The notes: a model not told the origin generated them from the sequence alone. A DNA stretch of 64,000 nt from Cellvibrionaceae bacterium (GCA_021151825.1 JAGKWQ010000015.1:1-64000), one strand, 5' to 3'; positions 24,611 to 33,534 are shown, counted from the stretch's first letter. Translations and numbers: made by a program.

Positions 24611-26383
24611 TTACTGACAAACCCCTCCCGTTACCGCAGGAGCCACAGCTGTTCCTGCCGGTTTGGTTCCCTGAAATCCAAACTCTAGTGTTTGTCCAGG
24701 TTGGATTTTCGCATTCCAGGTATCGTTGTTAGCTGTGTATGGATTGGTGCCACTTAGTTTTGCATTCCATATGCTGGTAACTTTTGTGGTGTCGGGATAC
24801 TGCCAATTTACCGACCAGCCATTCAGCGGTTGTGCCGTCGTATTTTTTATGCGGATTGCTGCAGTAAAACCATTTCCCCATTGGCTGTTGATGACATAAG
24901 TACAACTGGCTTTGGGCGTGACGGACGAAGATGAGTTGCTGGATTTTATCGAGCTGCTACTGATAGAAGACTTGCTGGATATTATTGAACTGCTCGAAGA
25001 ACTGCTGGATCTTACTACGCTGCTACTGGATGAGCTTATGCAATTATCCGAATAGGAGTGATAAACGTTAGTGCTTTTGCTAGTGGAAAGTCCTGTTGAA
25101 TCGGTAACCGTTACTATGACTACGTAGTGCGTAACAGGCTTAATTCCAACACTAATATTGATGCTAGTAAATTGCTCCGTATAGCTTCCGTCTGACACAT
25201 CCCAAAAGTAGGTGATTGGGTCGCCATCCGGGTCAAAGCTGCCTTCCGCAGATGCCACGACTTGTACAGGGCCACAGCCGTTCGACTGTACATTGGCAAC
25301 AAAGCTTACGACAGGTGCATGGGGGTTGATGGATGAACTACTGCTGGAACTACTACTTGAACTGCTCGACGAATTAAAAAAGTGTGTTGCTGTTTTTGCG
25401 GTAGCTTTAATGCCGTTCACGTCATTAAACGCGAGCTTGCCCCAATCGGTTAAATTTAATGGATCAAAATTAGTTGTTAAATTCAAACCGGGGTTATTGC
25501 TACCACTCCAATTCCATGCGAAATAACCCAAACCATACTGCTGCGCATATTGCATTACTGATGCAGCGGGTAGTGGGGCAAGCGGTGTTGGCGTTGGTGT
25601 GGGATAGTTGGGGTGATAATAGTGAACAGGTGCAAAACCACCGATGACCAGCGGTGCTCCGATTTGCGCAAAGCTGGTAATGTAATCGCGGATTTTTTCC
25701 GGTGTATTGTATGCATCAAACATTTCCACTGAATAAATCAGGTTTTGGGTATGCGTACCTTTCTCCTGGTTTTGTCGGGCAAATGCGTGCATGGCTTTAT
25801 CAGTATCCTGACCCCAGTTGTTGCCATCGACGAATATTAAAAAGTCAGGGAAGTACTGGCGCATAGCAAGAATATAACTTTCCATCACTCTCAAATAATC
25901 AATGGATCGCTGTTCCACCATAGCCTGATTACCAAAACCCAGCATTATATAATCCTGCTGTCCAGCAATGGCTTCGCTAATACCAGGAAGGAGCCAGTAC
26001 ATAAAGACACCTGCCGGAGTTGAACCTTTTCCAATCGAATAACCCGCAGTGGTACTGGGCTCAAAGATACAAACCACTTTGCTTTGTTTACAGGCTTGCA
26101 CGATAGCTTTCACTCGCTCACCGCTCGTGGGATGTTGGAATTTATCGGTATTGATTTCTATCTGTACTGCATTGGCCCCTGCGTCCGCCGCATCTTTAAT
26201 TGCTTGCACCGTTCTATCGGGATTAAATTCGTGATCAATCGTGACACCACGAAAAATAAACGGTTGGCCGTTCGGATCCAGTAATACACCCTTATCGATT
26301 GTCCAATTTGCAGCGGCGAATGGTGCTGCACAAAGCAGGCTGATCATTAATGCCGAATGTTTAAAAACAGAATATCTACGCAT
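24611..26383 (-). CDS. Secreted GH5-fold protein with PKD and CBM2 domains; catalytic residues lost
   Basis: Secreted protein of 590 residues from the ATG at 26383, which has an AAAGGAAAA ribosome binding site. Order: signal peptide (to about 26), GH5-like barrel (about 27-335, closest in pattern to GH5_8 mannanases), polyserine linker, PKD-like domain (about 355-445), second Ser-rich linker, and C-terminal CBM2 (about 493-590, starting CTYVINSQWGNGFTAAI). CBM2 binds cellulose. In the barrel the residues that define GH5 are changed: NE becomes N152-Q153, the nucleophile GEF becomes GGF (G249), the HxY of strand 6 becomes E220-M-F222, and the strand-2 Arg becomes Gln74. It is therefore probably not a hydrolase. 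The polyserine linkers are typical of Cellvibrio. Confidence 0.85.
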   Translation of the reverse strand: MRRYSVFKHSALMISLLCAAPFAAANWTIDKGVLLDPNGQPFIFRGVTIDHEFNPDRTVQAIKDAADAGANAVQIEINTDKFQHPTSGERVKAIVQACKQSKVVCIFEPSTTAGYSIGKGSTPAGVFMYWLLPGISEAIAGQQDYIMLGFGNQAMVEQRSIDYLRVMESYILAMRQYFPDFLIFVDGNNWGQDTDKAMHAFARQNQEKGTHTQNLIYSVEMFDAYNTPEKIRDYITSFAQIGAPLVIGGFAPVHYYHPNYPTPTPTPLAPLPAASVMQYAQQYGLGYFAWNWSGSNNPGLNLTTNFDPLNLTDWGKLAFNDVNGIKATAKTATHFFNSSSSSSSSSSSSSSINPHAPVVSFVANVQSNGCGPVQVVASAEGSFDPDGDPITYFWDVSDGSYTEQFTSINISVGIKPVTHYVVIVTVTDSTGLSTSKSTNVYHSYSDNCISSSSSSVVRSSSSSSSSIISSKSSISSSSIKSSNSSSSVTPKASCTYVINSQWGNGFTAAIRIKNTTAQPLNGWSVNWQYPDTTKVTSIWNAKLSGTNPYTANNDTWNAKIQPGQTLEFGFQGTKPAGTAVAPAVTGGVCQ

Positions 26384-26725
26384 AACATTTTCCTTTTGAT
26401 TCAATTATTGGTTGATGGACTACCAGAGCTGCTGTTTATTGTTATTGGAAAACTCACGGAAGGTTTGTGGATAAAATCTTCCCGTCTTGTTAAGCATTAT
26501 TTGCGTTGGCCTGTGTCATATCAGGCTGAATAAATGCAATGGTTAGCTGATTTGCGCAGTGTTGTAATGCTCCGCTTCATTATTGTTAGCGCTATTCGGG
26601 CGGGCACTCGGGTATGTAAAAACGGATATGCGGAGGCATTATTATGTGATCGGCGTTTGATGTGTATCCTCGCCGCGCGCAATTCGTAGCCATGTACAGA
26701 AAGTACAAATGTTCTTGCAGATAAG
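26384..26725. other. Intergenic region between the AraC gene and the GH5-like gene
   Basis: No reading frame of note. On the minus strand it is the promoter region of the GH5-like gene and follows the AraC regulator stop. I see no convincing terminator or clear operator. It is the natural place to look for an AraC-family binding site. Confidence 0.5.
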
Positions 26726-27877
26726 TCAGGTAATCGCGTTCGAATTTACGCAAGGTTCGAGTTTTTTATAGCTGGAAGGAGAACATCCGTACTCCTTTTT
26801 GAAGGTGCGATTGAAGTGGGACAGGTTGCCAAAACCGACAGCATAGGCTGCTTCAGCAACACCCATTTGTTTTTCGGTCAATAGGCGTGCTGCTTCCATC
26901 AAGCGCAGCCGGTTTAAGTACCCGGCAAATGTCATGCCCGTTTCTTCTTTCAGGAATTGATTGATTTTGGTTCGGTTTATGCCCAGCGCTATAGCGGTCA
27001 ACTCCAGCGTTAATTCCGGATTTATATATTCGCTTGCCAGATAGCCAAGCAAGCTGCTTTTCTCCCGGTTGTATTTGGACTCTTGTGCTACCGGTTGATA
27101 AATAAAATTGGTCTGATGATGTTGGAGTTTGCTCTTGTTTTTTACAAACGTCAGCGTGAACCACACTGCGAATATTCCCCATGCCATGATTCCAATGGCT
27201 AACGTGATGTAGATAGGAACAGGAGTATTCCCTTCGAGTGTGGCGTTTGAGATAGTAATACTGGAGTGAATATTCCGGGCGCTTTGAAATGAATTGACAA
27301 TGGCAAAGGAGCGCACTTTGTCTACGTGATGTGACTGGCTTGCAACATCTAATTGATATCTTTCAAGCCACCAAATGGGTGTGGCTAATCCAACAAAGTT
27401 GATGCGAACCTGGTTGCCATTTTCGTCACAATTAAAAAAAGATTGTGCCGGGCGAAAACTTTCTATATCAGGCAAGCGGCTGATGCCGGGTTCCTGCGTA
27501 TAGAGTGAAAAAACCAAAGTATTTGCCGGCTGGCATTTTATGTTCAGCACCACGGCGGAATAGCGAGACCAATCCATTAGCGGCGCGTTGAATTTATCAT
27601 CGTCCAATGTTACACCGAGTGTGGCGTAAGGATAGGTCGCTTCGGCAGGCAATAGAAAATCTGCAGCAAGGATGTTAGTGCTTTCGCGCAAATTTATCGT
27701 CGCTGCGGGGCCTTGGTTAGCTCCTGCATTAACAGTAGCACGCCAGGGAAAGTGGCTTTTTTCTGCAGGGAGCAGATCGTGGCGAAGTATTGAAAAATAG
27801 GCCGTTCCCCAGGCACCGATCAGGCTCAATAGCAGCAACAGCACAAACGGGATGATGATTCTTTGAGATAGCATCAT
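26726..27877 (-). CDS. Membrane-spanning AraC-family regulator with a sugar-binding-like periplasmic domain
   Basis: One-component regulator of 383 residues. Membrane helix 1 is about 7-30 and helix 2 about 221-245. The segment between them (35-215) should be periplasmic and is a predicted beta-sandwich (YSAVVLNIKCQPANTLVFSL, ending VRSFAIVNSFQSARNIHSSI) with the feel of CBM11/CIA30-like galactose-binding folds. The cytoplasmic C-terminus (about 275-372) is an AraC double helix-turn-helix (LTAIALGINRTKINQFLKEE, GVAEAAYAVGFGNLSHFNRT). It lies directly upstream of the GH5-like gene on the same strand, so regulation of that gene is plausible. The periplasmic fold assignment is inference. Confidence 0.85.
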   Translation of the reverse strand: MMLSQRIIIPFVLLLLLSLIGAWGTAYFSILRHDLLPAEKSHFPWRATVNAGANQGPAATINLRESTNILAADFLLPAEATYPYATLGVTLDDDKFNAPLMDWSRYSAVVLNIKCQPANTLVFSLYTQEPGISRLPDIESFRPAQSFFNCDENGNQVRINFVGLATPIWWLERYQLDVASQSHHVDKVRSFAIVNSFQSARNIHSSITISNATLEGNTPVPIYITLAIGIMAWGIFAVWFTLTFVKNKSKLQHHQTNFIYQPVAQESKYNREKSSLLGYLASEYINPELTLELTAIALGINRTKINQFLKEETGMTFAGYLNRLRLMEAARLLTEKQMGVAEAAYAVGFGNLSHFNRTFKKEYGCSPSSYKKLEPCVNSNAIT

Positions 27878-28522
27878 TTCCTTATCACCAAGGTGTAATG
27901 TTGGATCTTTCGATGTTCAAATTGCGGTTCTACTTTTATAAAATCAACGGAAATTAATAATTGAAAATTAAAAAGGCAGCTGAATTGCATTTGGGGGCAA
28001 TGCAAGTTAAAGCGCATTAAAATTGTTTTGATGTCCAGCTTTATTGTTGTTAAAGGCGGTTAACGTTCAGCTCAATAACTGTTACATACAGTGGAATAAA
28101 ATTAATCGGGAAGTAAAGTTTAACTATGTGTAATGCATCGCTACGCACAATTTATAACTATGTGGGCTCGAAATTACTTAATTTTTCTATTGGTTTTTTT
28201 GCGCGGCAGCCTTTTATTCTTATGGCGTGCAATCGGAACCGAGACTAACGGAACCAGCACGAAGACTCAAGCGCTGCTTGATAAATTTAGAACCAGCGCA
28301 ATAAATAGCATTCATTGTTTGTGATTTATCTTATCAGCAGCCAGCTACAATGTTGCAGTCGGTCTGTTTCCATCGCTGGTTTTTAAACAGTAAGGAGTCC
28401 GTTGGCCAACGGCGCTTTTAACTTTTAATTAAAGGAGCTCAATTTAAGGAACTTCACAATGCATTTGTTATCATCTTCTTTAGGCTTCAGCGTACGCTGA
28501 TTTTTCATTGAAAGGAGGTACT
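27878..28522. other. AT-rich intergenic region
   Basis: About 640 bases between divergent genes. It contains a small hairpin (TTGCATT/AATGCAA near 27985-28005) and a perfect 14-bp palindrome TCAGCGTACGCTGA at 28487-28500 followed by five T. The 63-codon plus-strand frame from 28133 has no ribosome binding site and looks non-coding. Confidence 0.5.
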
Positions 28523-28909
28523 ATGATTAATTCTTATAAACCGGAAAGCTACAATTCCGTATCGCCCTATCTGGTGGTTGATGGTGCTAACGACACCATC
28601 GAATTCCTTAAGAAAGTTTTTGGCGCAGTTGAATTACGCCGCTATTCCAGTACCGATGGTAGGGTCATGCATGCCGAGATTCGCATTGATGACACTATTG
28701 TGATGATTGCTGATGGTGGAGACGGCTGGCCATCTATTGCCGCGCATGTGCATATCTATGTTAAAGATGTTGATGCAACCTATAAACTGGCGTTGGAAGC
28801 TGGTGCAACATCGGTGCAGGAGCCCGTAAAAAAAGAAGATGAAGATAAACGGGGCGGTATAAAAGATGCTGGGGGTACAACATGGTGGATTGGAACCAAA
28901 GTTGAATAA
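28523..28909 (+). CDS. VOC-superfamily (glyoxalase/PhnB-like) protein
   Basis: Small cytosolic protein of 128 residues with the vicinal-oxygen-chelate fold, PhnB-like branch. Typical elements are the opening SVSPYLVVDGANDTIEFLKK, VMHAEIRIDDTIVMIAD in the first half, and HIYVKDVDATYKLALEAGAT in the second, ending GTTWWIGTK. Members include dioxygenases, glyoxalases and resistance proteins, and this branch mostly lacks a defined reaction. The ATG at 28523 follows a near-perfect AAAGGAGGT ribosome binding site at the right distance; the upstream TTG is not needed. It is probably cotranscribed with the following GFA gene. Confidence 0.87.
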   Translation: MINSYKPESYNSVSPYLVVDGANDTIEFLKKVFGAVELRRYSSTDGRVMHAEIRIDDTIVMIADGGDGWPSIAAHVHIYVKDVDATYKLALEAGATSVQEPVKKEDEDKRGGIKDAGGTTWWIGTKVE

Positions 28910-28946
28910 CCCGGTGCAACTATAAAAAGAATGTAAAGAGGACTGT

Positions 28947-29369
28947 ATGGACCCCAAAACCAAACTCAACGGCAGCTGCCTGTGCGGCTCCGTTCGTTTT
29001 AGCGCGCAACCAAAAAGTAACAATGTTGATGCCTGCCATTGTGTGATGTGTCGGAAGTGGGGCGGTGGTCCTTTTTTTTCGGCGGGTTGTGGTGATGCCG
29101 TCAATTTTGAAGGTGTTGAAAATATAACGGTATTTAATTCTTCCAAATGGGCTGAGCGTGGTTTCTGCCAAAAATGCGGCACACATTTATTTTATCGATT
29201 AAAACACGAAGAGCATTACGCGATTCCTATCGGGTTGTTTGATAGCAGCAATAATTGGGTATTGACCGAGCAAATATTTATTGAACAAAAGCCCGCGTTC
29301 TATTCTCTCGGTGATGACACCAAAAAACTGACCGGTGCGGAAGTGTTCGATCAATACACGAAAAAATAA
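28947..29369 (+). CDS. GFA family zinc protein (copy 1)
   Basis: Protein of 140 residues of the Gfa/Mss4-like zinc-binding family named after glutathione-dependent formaldehyde-activating enzyme. Zinc ligands are visible as CLCG near residue 11, CHCVMC near residue 30 and CQKCG near residue 74. The first half holds the family glycine-rich strand GSCLCGSVRFSAQ. Catalysis in this family is doubtful for most members, so a general zinc-binding or thiol-related role is safer. It has a GAGGA ribosome binding site and lies 37 bases after the VOC gene. Related genes are at 56423 and, broken, at 59585. Confidence 0.87.
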   Translation: MDPKTKLNGSCLCGSVRFSAQPKSNNVDACHCVMCRKWGGGPFFSAGCGDAVNFEGVENITVFNSSKWAERGFCQKCGTHLFYRLKHEEHYAIPIGLFDSSNNWVLTEQIFIEQKPAFYSLGDDTKKLTGAEVFDQYTKK

Positions 29370-29567
29370 GGCCCCGTTGTCATAAATATTCAATGTAATG
29401 TCTGTATATCAATACTGACGCATGAGGCGTTTTTCGTCGTAACGTTCATCATGCGCGGCACGCAATGTAATTATTTTTTGAACTTTCACTTCCCCCCGGA
29501 ATTCTAAAACTCCAATATTCTTTTGTGAGTTATCGGTAACGATAATCCCGTTGGCAGCGGAGGTGTT

Positions 29568-29795
29568 ATGGAGTCGGGTAAGCAATATAAAGTGTTCGCA
29601 CCAGATGGTATTCCTTACGGTTATTTTCTGGATGGGCGCCTTTATGAATATCGCACCAGTACTTGCGTGGGGTTCTTAAATGATAAAAGTGAGCTGGTCG
29701 ACAATGAACAGGTGCTCGGTCATGTTGACGGTGATCATTTTGTAAAACGCGACGGTGTGGTTTTGGATATCGGGGACGGCATTCGGATTTCCTGA
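29568..29795 (+). CDS. Small protein resembling the 4-fold beta flower family
   Basis: Protein of 75 residues with a strong GGAGGT ribosome binding site. It consists of short Gly/Tyr/Asp-rich beta repeats (APDGIPYGYFLDGRLYEY, CVGFLNDKSELVDN, VLGHVDGDHFVKRDGVVLD), four similar blades of about 17 residues each. This is the pattern of the 4-fold beta flower proteins, whose function is unknown. No signal peptide. It is followed after 8 bases by another small gene, so the two likely form a unit. Confidence 0.6.
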   Translation: MESGKQYKVFAPDGIPYGYFLDGRLYEYRTSTCVGFLNDKSELVDNEQVLGHVDGDHFVKRDGVVLDIGDGIRIS

Positions 29796-29803
29796 AGCGG
29801 GCG

Positions 29804-30058
29804 GTGGAAATTATGCAGAAAATTTTGTTAGAAAATAGTGTGTTCGCAATTCGCCTGTTAGAAATTTATTATAAAGATGAAGATTATTTTGCCTCTTTTT
29901 TTGAACTCATTGAACGACAGGATCAACCATCAGGTCCAGAAAAACAGTTGGGATTGTTCGATTCATTCCCGGGTGCAGAGCAAGCGTTAAGAAAAGTATT
30001 ATCACAACAGAATGATTCATTTGCATCCGACAACGTCGGGAAAATTATTAAGTGCTGA
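29804..30058 (+). CDS. Small hypothetical protein
   Basis: Unrecognised acidic helical protein of up to 84 residues. The frame starts at a GTG (29804); an ATG at 29813 with GGTGGA upstream is an alternative giving MQKILLENSVFAIRLLE. It is Glu/Asp/Phe-rich in the middle (YYKDEDYFASFFELIERQD) and has a Pro-Gly turn before a short C-terminal helix. Its only clue is tight coupling to the beta-flower-like gene 8 bases upstream. Confidence 0.6.
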   Translation: MEIMQKILLENSVFAIRLLEIYYKDEDYFASFFELIERQDQPSGPEKQLGLFDSFPGAEQALRKVLSQQNDSFASDNVGKIIKC

Positions 30059-30427
30059 GCATTTTTTACGCTTTACATCAATAAGCCGTTAATGCATTTG
30101 TTCGTTAATTCCTTCGCAATTCCACACGTATAAACCTGCCTTCATTTTCGCCATAATTCACTGATTCTCGACTTCGGGATTTTGCACCATACTTAAGTGG
30201 CTGGTTTGATAAGAAGCTATTAAGGTAAGGCACATAAATTATCCGTATGTGTTTGTCGCCTAATTTATCATTTGAGACTTTGTTCCGGTGTTCAGTGGCG
30301 GTGGCTATCATTTTGTAATGCGCTTAATACGCATGATTCACATAATCCATTATCTGACGCCTGAAGTATTGACAGACCTTTGCTCTGTGGACCATCTTTA
30401 CTGACTTTTGATAATGCCGGACATCCA
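30059..30427. other. Intergenic region before the hybrid kinase
   Basis: About 370 bases with no supported gene. A 68-codon minus-strand frame at 30105-30311 has no ribosome binding site or recognisable content. It presumably contains the promoter of the hybrid kinase gene. Confidence 0.5.
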
Positions 30428-32380
30428 ATGAAAGCAAAAAACTCTGTCAATGTTCTGCTTGTGGATGATGAGCGGGCGAATTTATTGGCATTTAGCTCCG
30501 TCCTTGAGAGTCCGGGCGTGAATTTAATCTATGCCATGTCGGGTGAAGAAGCGTTACGGCAGGCGCTGCTTAACGATTTTGCGGTGATCCTGCTGGACTT
30601 TTATTTACCAACCATCGGCGGGTTGGAGGTTGCCCAAATTCTTCGTACGCGTTCAAAAACTCCCATCATTTTTATTACTGCATCACGGCCAGAAGATTTC
30701 CCCATCGAAGAAGCTTATTCCCTGGGGGCGGTTGATTACCTCACCAAACCATACAACCCCATTGTGCTGAAATCAAAAGTGGAATTTTTTATTGAACTGC
30801 ACAAGCGCACGGAGGCATTGGCGGCGAGTGAACGGGCTCGTTATTTGTCCGAGCTGAATATTAAAGAAGGGCGCATACGGTTAATTTTACAAAACGCAAA
30901 AGGCTATGCGTTTATTGTGACCGATCTTGACGGTGTTATTACTGAGTGGGAAGGCGATGCGTCGGCAGTGACTGGTTGGCTCTCCGAAGAGGCGCTTGGC
31001 AAATCGATTAATTTGATTTACACCGAAGAAGATCGCTTTGCCGGTTATCCACAACGCGAATTCAGTGCGGCGCGCATGAATGGTGTTGCAACCGATAAGC
31101 GCTGGCATACACACAAAGACGGCAGCCGTTTTTATGCCGATGGGGTATTGGTTCCATTAAAAGATACCGCGAATCAAATCCACGGGTTTAGCAAAATTTT
31201 TCGTGATATCACCAGTGAACAACTTGCTGCGGATGAACTGCGACGGCTCGCTGATAACCTCGCCGAAGCGGATCGCCGTAAAAGTGAATTCCTCGCAACC
31301 CTGGCCCATGAATTAAGAAATCCACTTGCGCCTATTCGCAATGGATTGGGAATTTTGCGGGTCGGCGGTGACAGCGCTGCATCATTGGCAAAAACACGCG
31401 AGATGATGGAACGCCAGGTAAATCATATGGTGCATCTGGTAGATGATTTACTGGATATCTCGCGCATCAGCGGTGGCAAAATAGATTTGAAAAAAGAATC
31501 TATCACCATTAAGGAATTAATTACCCGTGCGGTCGAAACCAGCATTCCCCTGATTGAAAGCGGCCAACATAAATTATGTATTGATATCCAGGATGATTCG
31601 CTATCGCTCTATGTCGATCCGAATCGCATCGCACAAGTGATTTCCAACCTGTTAAATAATGCTGCGAAATATACGCCAGCAGGTGGCCACATTGATGTTC
31701 ATGTGGCAATTGAGGGCAACGAATTTACGTTGTGTGTTGCAGATAATGGTATTGGTATTCCTCCTGATGCGCTGCCCACCATTTTTGAAATGTTCAATCA
31801 GGTGGAGCGCAATATGAGCTATGCGCAGGGCGGACTTGGATTGGGGTTAACCCTGGTGCGCCAAATCGTGGAAATGCACGGCGGCACGGTTGATGTCTCA
31901 AGCGCTGAAAACCTGGGTAGCAAATTTATCGTGAAGCTTCCCATCATCCATTGTGATGAACGTTGTGAAGCGAATACATTTTCCTCTCGCCAAAACGCCG
32001 ATGCAAAATCGTTACGCATTATGGTTGTCGATGACAATGTTGATGCGGCGCAAAGTTTATCGTTATTGCTCCAGCTCGTGGGCCACACATTATTTGTTGC
32101 ACACGATGGGCAGGGCGCAATAAAAATGGCGCAGGATTGCAAACCCCATATTGCGTTCCTGGATATCGGTATGCCGGGTATGGATGGTTATGAAACCGCA
32201 GCGGAAATTCGCAAAATAGATGGACTCGACGGCATGGTATTGGTGGCGTTAACGGGGTGGGGCGCTGAAGAAGACAAAAGCCGTTCCCGTGAAGCCGGGT
32301 TTAACAATCATCTGATTAAGCCTGCGCAGCTGGAAGCAATAGAGTTACTGCTCGCTACGTTGGAGCCATCAGTCCAATGA
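30428..32380 (+). CDS. Soluble hybrid histidine kinase, REC-PAS-kinase-REC
   Basis: Cytosolic sensor kinase of 650 residues from the ATG at 30428 (an upstream ATG at 30380 is open). An N-terminal receiver (VNVLLVDDERANLL; acceptor Asp in VILLDFYLPTIGG; Lys in YLTKPYNP) is followed by a PAS domain (AFIVTDLDGVITEWEGDASA). Next come DHp with H-box FLATLAHELRNPLAPIR and HATPase with N box LLNNAAKYTP and G boxes DNGIGIPPD and GGLGLGLTLV. A C-terminal receiver ends the protein (MVVDDNVDAAQ; Asp in FLDIGMPGMDG). No membrane segments. It opens the signalling block that runs to 40713. Confidence 0.92.
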   Translation: MKAKNSVNVLLVDDERANLLAFSSVLESPGVNLIYAMSGEEALRQALLNDFAVILLDFYLPTIGGLEVAQILRTRSKTPIIFITASRPEDFPIEEAYSLGAVDYLTKPYNPIVLKSKVEFFIELHKRTEALAASERARYLSELNIKEGRIRLILQNAKGYAFIVTDLDGVITEWEGDASAVTGWLSEEALGKSINLIYTEEDRFAGYPQREFSAARMNGVATDKRWHTHKDGSRFYADGVLVPLKDTANQIHGFSKIFRDITSEQLAADELRRLADNLAEADRRKSEFLATLAHELRNPLAPIRNGLGILRVGGDSAASLAKTREMMERQVNHMVHLVDDLLDISRISGGKIDLKKESITIKELITRAVETSIPLIESGQHKLCIDIQDDSLSLYVDPNRIAQVISNLLNNAAKYTPAGGHIDVHVAIEGNEFTLCVADNGIGIPPDALPTIFEMFNQVERNMSYAQGGLGLGLTLVRQIVEMHGGTVDVSSAENLGSKFIVKLPIIHCDERCEANTFSSRQNADAKSLRIMVVDDNVDAAQSLSLLLQLVGHTLFVAHDGQGAIKMAQDCKPHIAFLDIGMPGMDGYETAAEIRKIDGLDGMVLVALTGWGAEEDKSRSREAGFNNHLIKPAQLEAIELLLATLEPSVQ

Positions 32381-32532
32381 AAAAAATTTATCTGGTAATA
32401 AAAATAAAAGCAGTCGTAGCATGTATCAGTGAGTGGCTGCTGGTATGGCTAAAGATTTATAACAGCTTCAACATCTAATAATCATAACCATAAAAACAGC
32501 ATGACCATAAAAACAGTAAGAAACCTGACAGT

Positions 32533-32925
32533 ATGAGTTCATTAAATTTATCAAATGAGTTGCGTCGCTTTATCAATTCGATTGCATCCATTCCGCATCT
32601 GGAGACCATGTTGTTGCTACAACAGAACCCCGGGCAGGCATGGAATGTAGCGGCGATAGCGCAGCGCATCTATATAAGCCAAGCGCAAGCGGGTGCAATG
32701 CTAAAAGAACTATCTGATGCGGGAATTTGCCAGCCGGTTGCAAGTGCGACGGGTGATTACATCTACGCGCCTGCCTTTGCAGAGCTGGCGCAATTGATTG
32801 ATCAACTTGCGGAGTATTATCCGCGCAATTTGATCAAGGTAACGAATATGATTCATACGAAATCAGCATCCGGGCAGCGTGTACAAATGTTCGCGGATGC
32901 ATTCAAGTTTCATAAGGATAAATAA
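32533..32925 (+). CDS. Small winged-helix-like protein
   Basis: Protein of 130 residues with a predicted winged helix: helices AWNVAAIAQRIYISQAQAGA and LKELSDAGICQPV followed by a wing (ATGDYIYAPA) resemble the MarR/ArsR type. The C-terminal helix is basic. The stop overlaps the start of the next gene (TAATG), indicating translational coupling with the DUF5985 genes. A DNA-binding role for the block is plausible but not shown. I do not recognise a named family. Confidence 0.68.
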   Translation: MSSLNLSNELRRFINSIASIPHLETMLLLQQNPGQAWNVAAIAQRIYISQAQAGAMLKELSDAGICQPVASATGDYIYAPAFAELAQLIDQLAEYYPRNLIKVTNMIHTKSASGQRVQMFADAFKFHKDK

Positions 32926-33179
32926 TGGCCCCGATTATTTACGCGTTATGCGCATTGACATCTGCCGTTTGTGCGACGTTGTTATTGCGCAGTTATTTTG
33001 ACAGCCGGTATCGATTGTTATTGTGGGCCGGATTATGTTTTGCCGGATTAACATTGAACAACGTATTAATGGTTACCGATAAAATCTTTTTCGCGCAGGA
33101 AAATATGTTGACGTTACGTTTGGTGGTTACGTTGGCGGCGCTTGGTTTGCTGTTATATGGCTTAATCTTTGATGAGTAA
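32925..33179 (+). CDS. DUF5985 family membrane protein (first copy)
   Basis: Integral membrane protein of 84 residues with three hydrophobic helices (about 3-20, 28-46, 60-80). The pattern YALCALTSAVCATLLLRSYF, LLLWAGLCFAGLTLNN and the C-terminal LLLYGLIFDE matches DUF5985, a family of small membrane proteins often found in pairs next to hybrid kinases. Function unknown. It overlaps the preceding gene and is 5 bases from a second paralogue, so the three form one operon with the giant kinase downstream. Confidence 0.75.
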   Translation: MAPIIYALCALTSAVCATLLLRSYFDSRYRLLLWAGLCFAGLTLNNVLMVTDKIFFAQENMLTLRLVVTLAALGLLLYGLIFDE

Positions 33180-33184
33180 AAGCA

Positions 33185-33460
33185 ATGAGTGAAATGTTTA
33201 TTGGCGCAATTGCCACATGTTGCATTGTTATTGGTTTGTTTTTCCTGCGTTTCTGGAAAAGCACTCGCGATGTATTTTTTCTGTTTTTTGCGTTGTCTTT
33301 TTTCCTTGAAGGCGCTAATCGAATATCACTGGTGTTGTTTCCCAGCTTGCACGAAGCCTCACCCAGCTATTACGTGATTCGCGTAATTTCATACAGTTTT
33401 ATCATCGTGGCCATTCTGGCCAAGAACAAACGGCGAAAGTCTAAAAAGTCGGAATCATAA
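33185..33460 (+). CDS. DUF5985 family membrane protein (second copy)
   Basis: Integral membrane protein of 91 residues with three helices (MFIGAIATCCIVIGLFFLRF, VFFLFFALSFFLEGANRISL, YYVIRVISYSFIIVAILA) and a strongly basic tail (KNKRRKSKKSES) that should face the cytoplasm. Diverged from its neighbour but of the same size class and layout, which suggests a heteromeric membrane unit. It could serve as the membrane anchor or input for the soluble poly-HAMP kinase encoded 75 bases downstream (inference). Confidence 0.72.
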   Translation: MSEMFIGAIATCCIVIGLFFLRFWKSTRDVFFLFFALSFFLEGANRISLVLFPSLHEASPSYYVIRVISYSFIIVAILAKNKRRKSKKSES

Positions 33461-33534
33461 GCCACAAATATACATAGGACGTAGCCACTCGTTATTTACC
33501 TCGTTGATAAACATTTAAATCGTAGGAGAAAGCC

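Noticed and set aside
28133..28324. 63-codon plus-strand frame
   Set aside because: No ribosome binding site, poor composition, and it lies in an AT-rich intergenic stretch.
28487..28505. Palindrome TCAGCGTACGCTGA followed by T5 as a terminator
   Set aside because: The stem is only 5 bp once a loop is allowed, and no gene ends nearby on the plus strand.
30105..30311. 68-codon minus-strand frame
   Set aside because: No ribosome binding site, basic random-looking sequence, no neighbour to support it.
32487..32516. Tandem ACCATAAAAACAG copies
   Set aside because: A 13-bp duplication in AT-rich spacer DNA, most simply explained by slippage.
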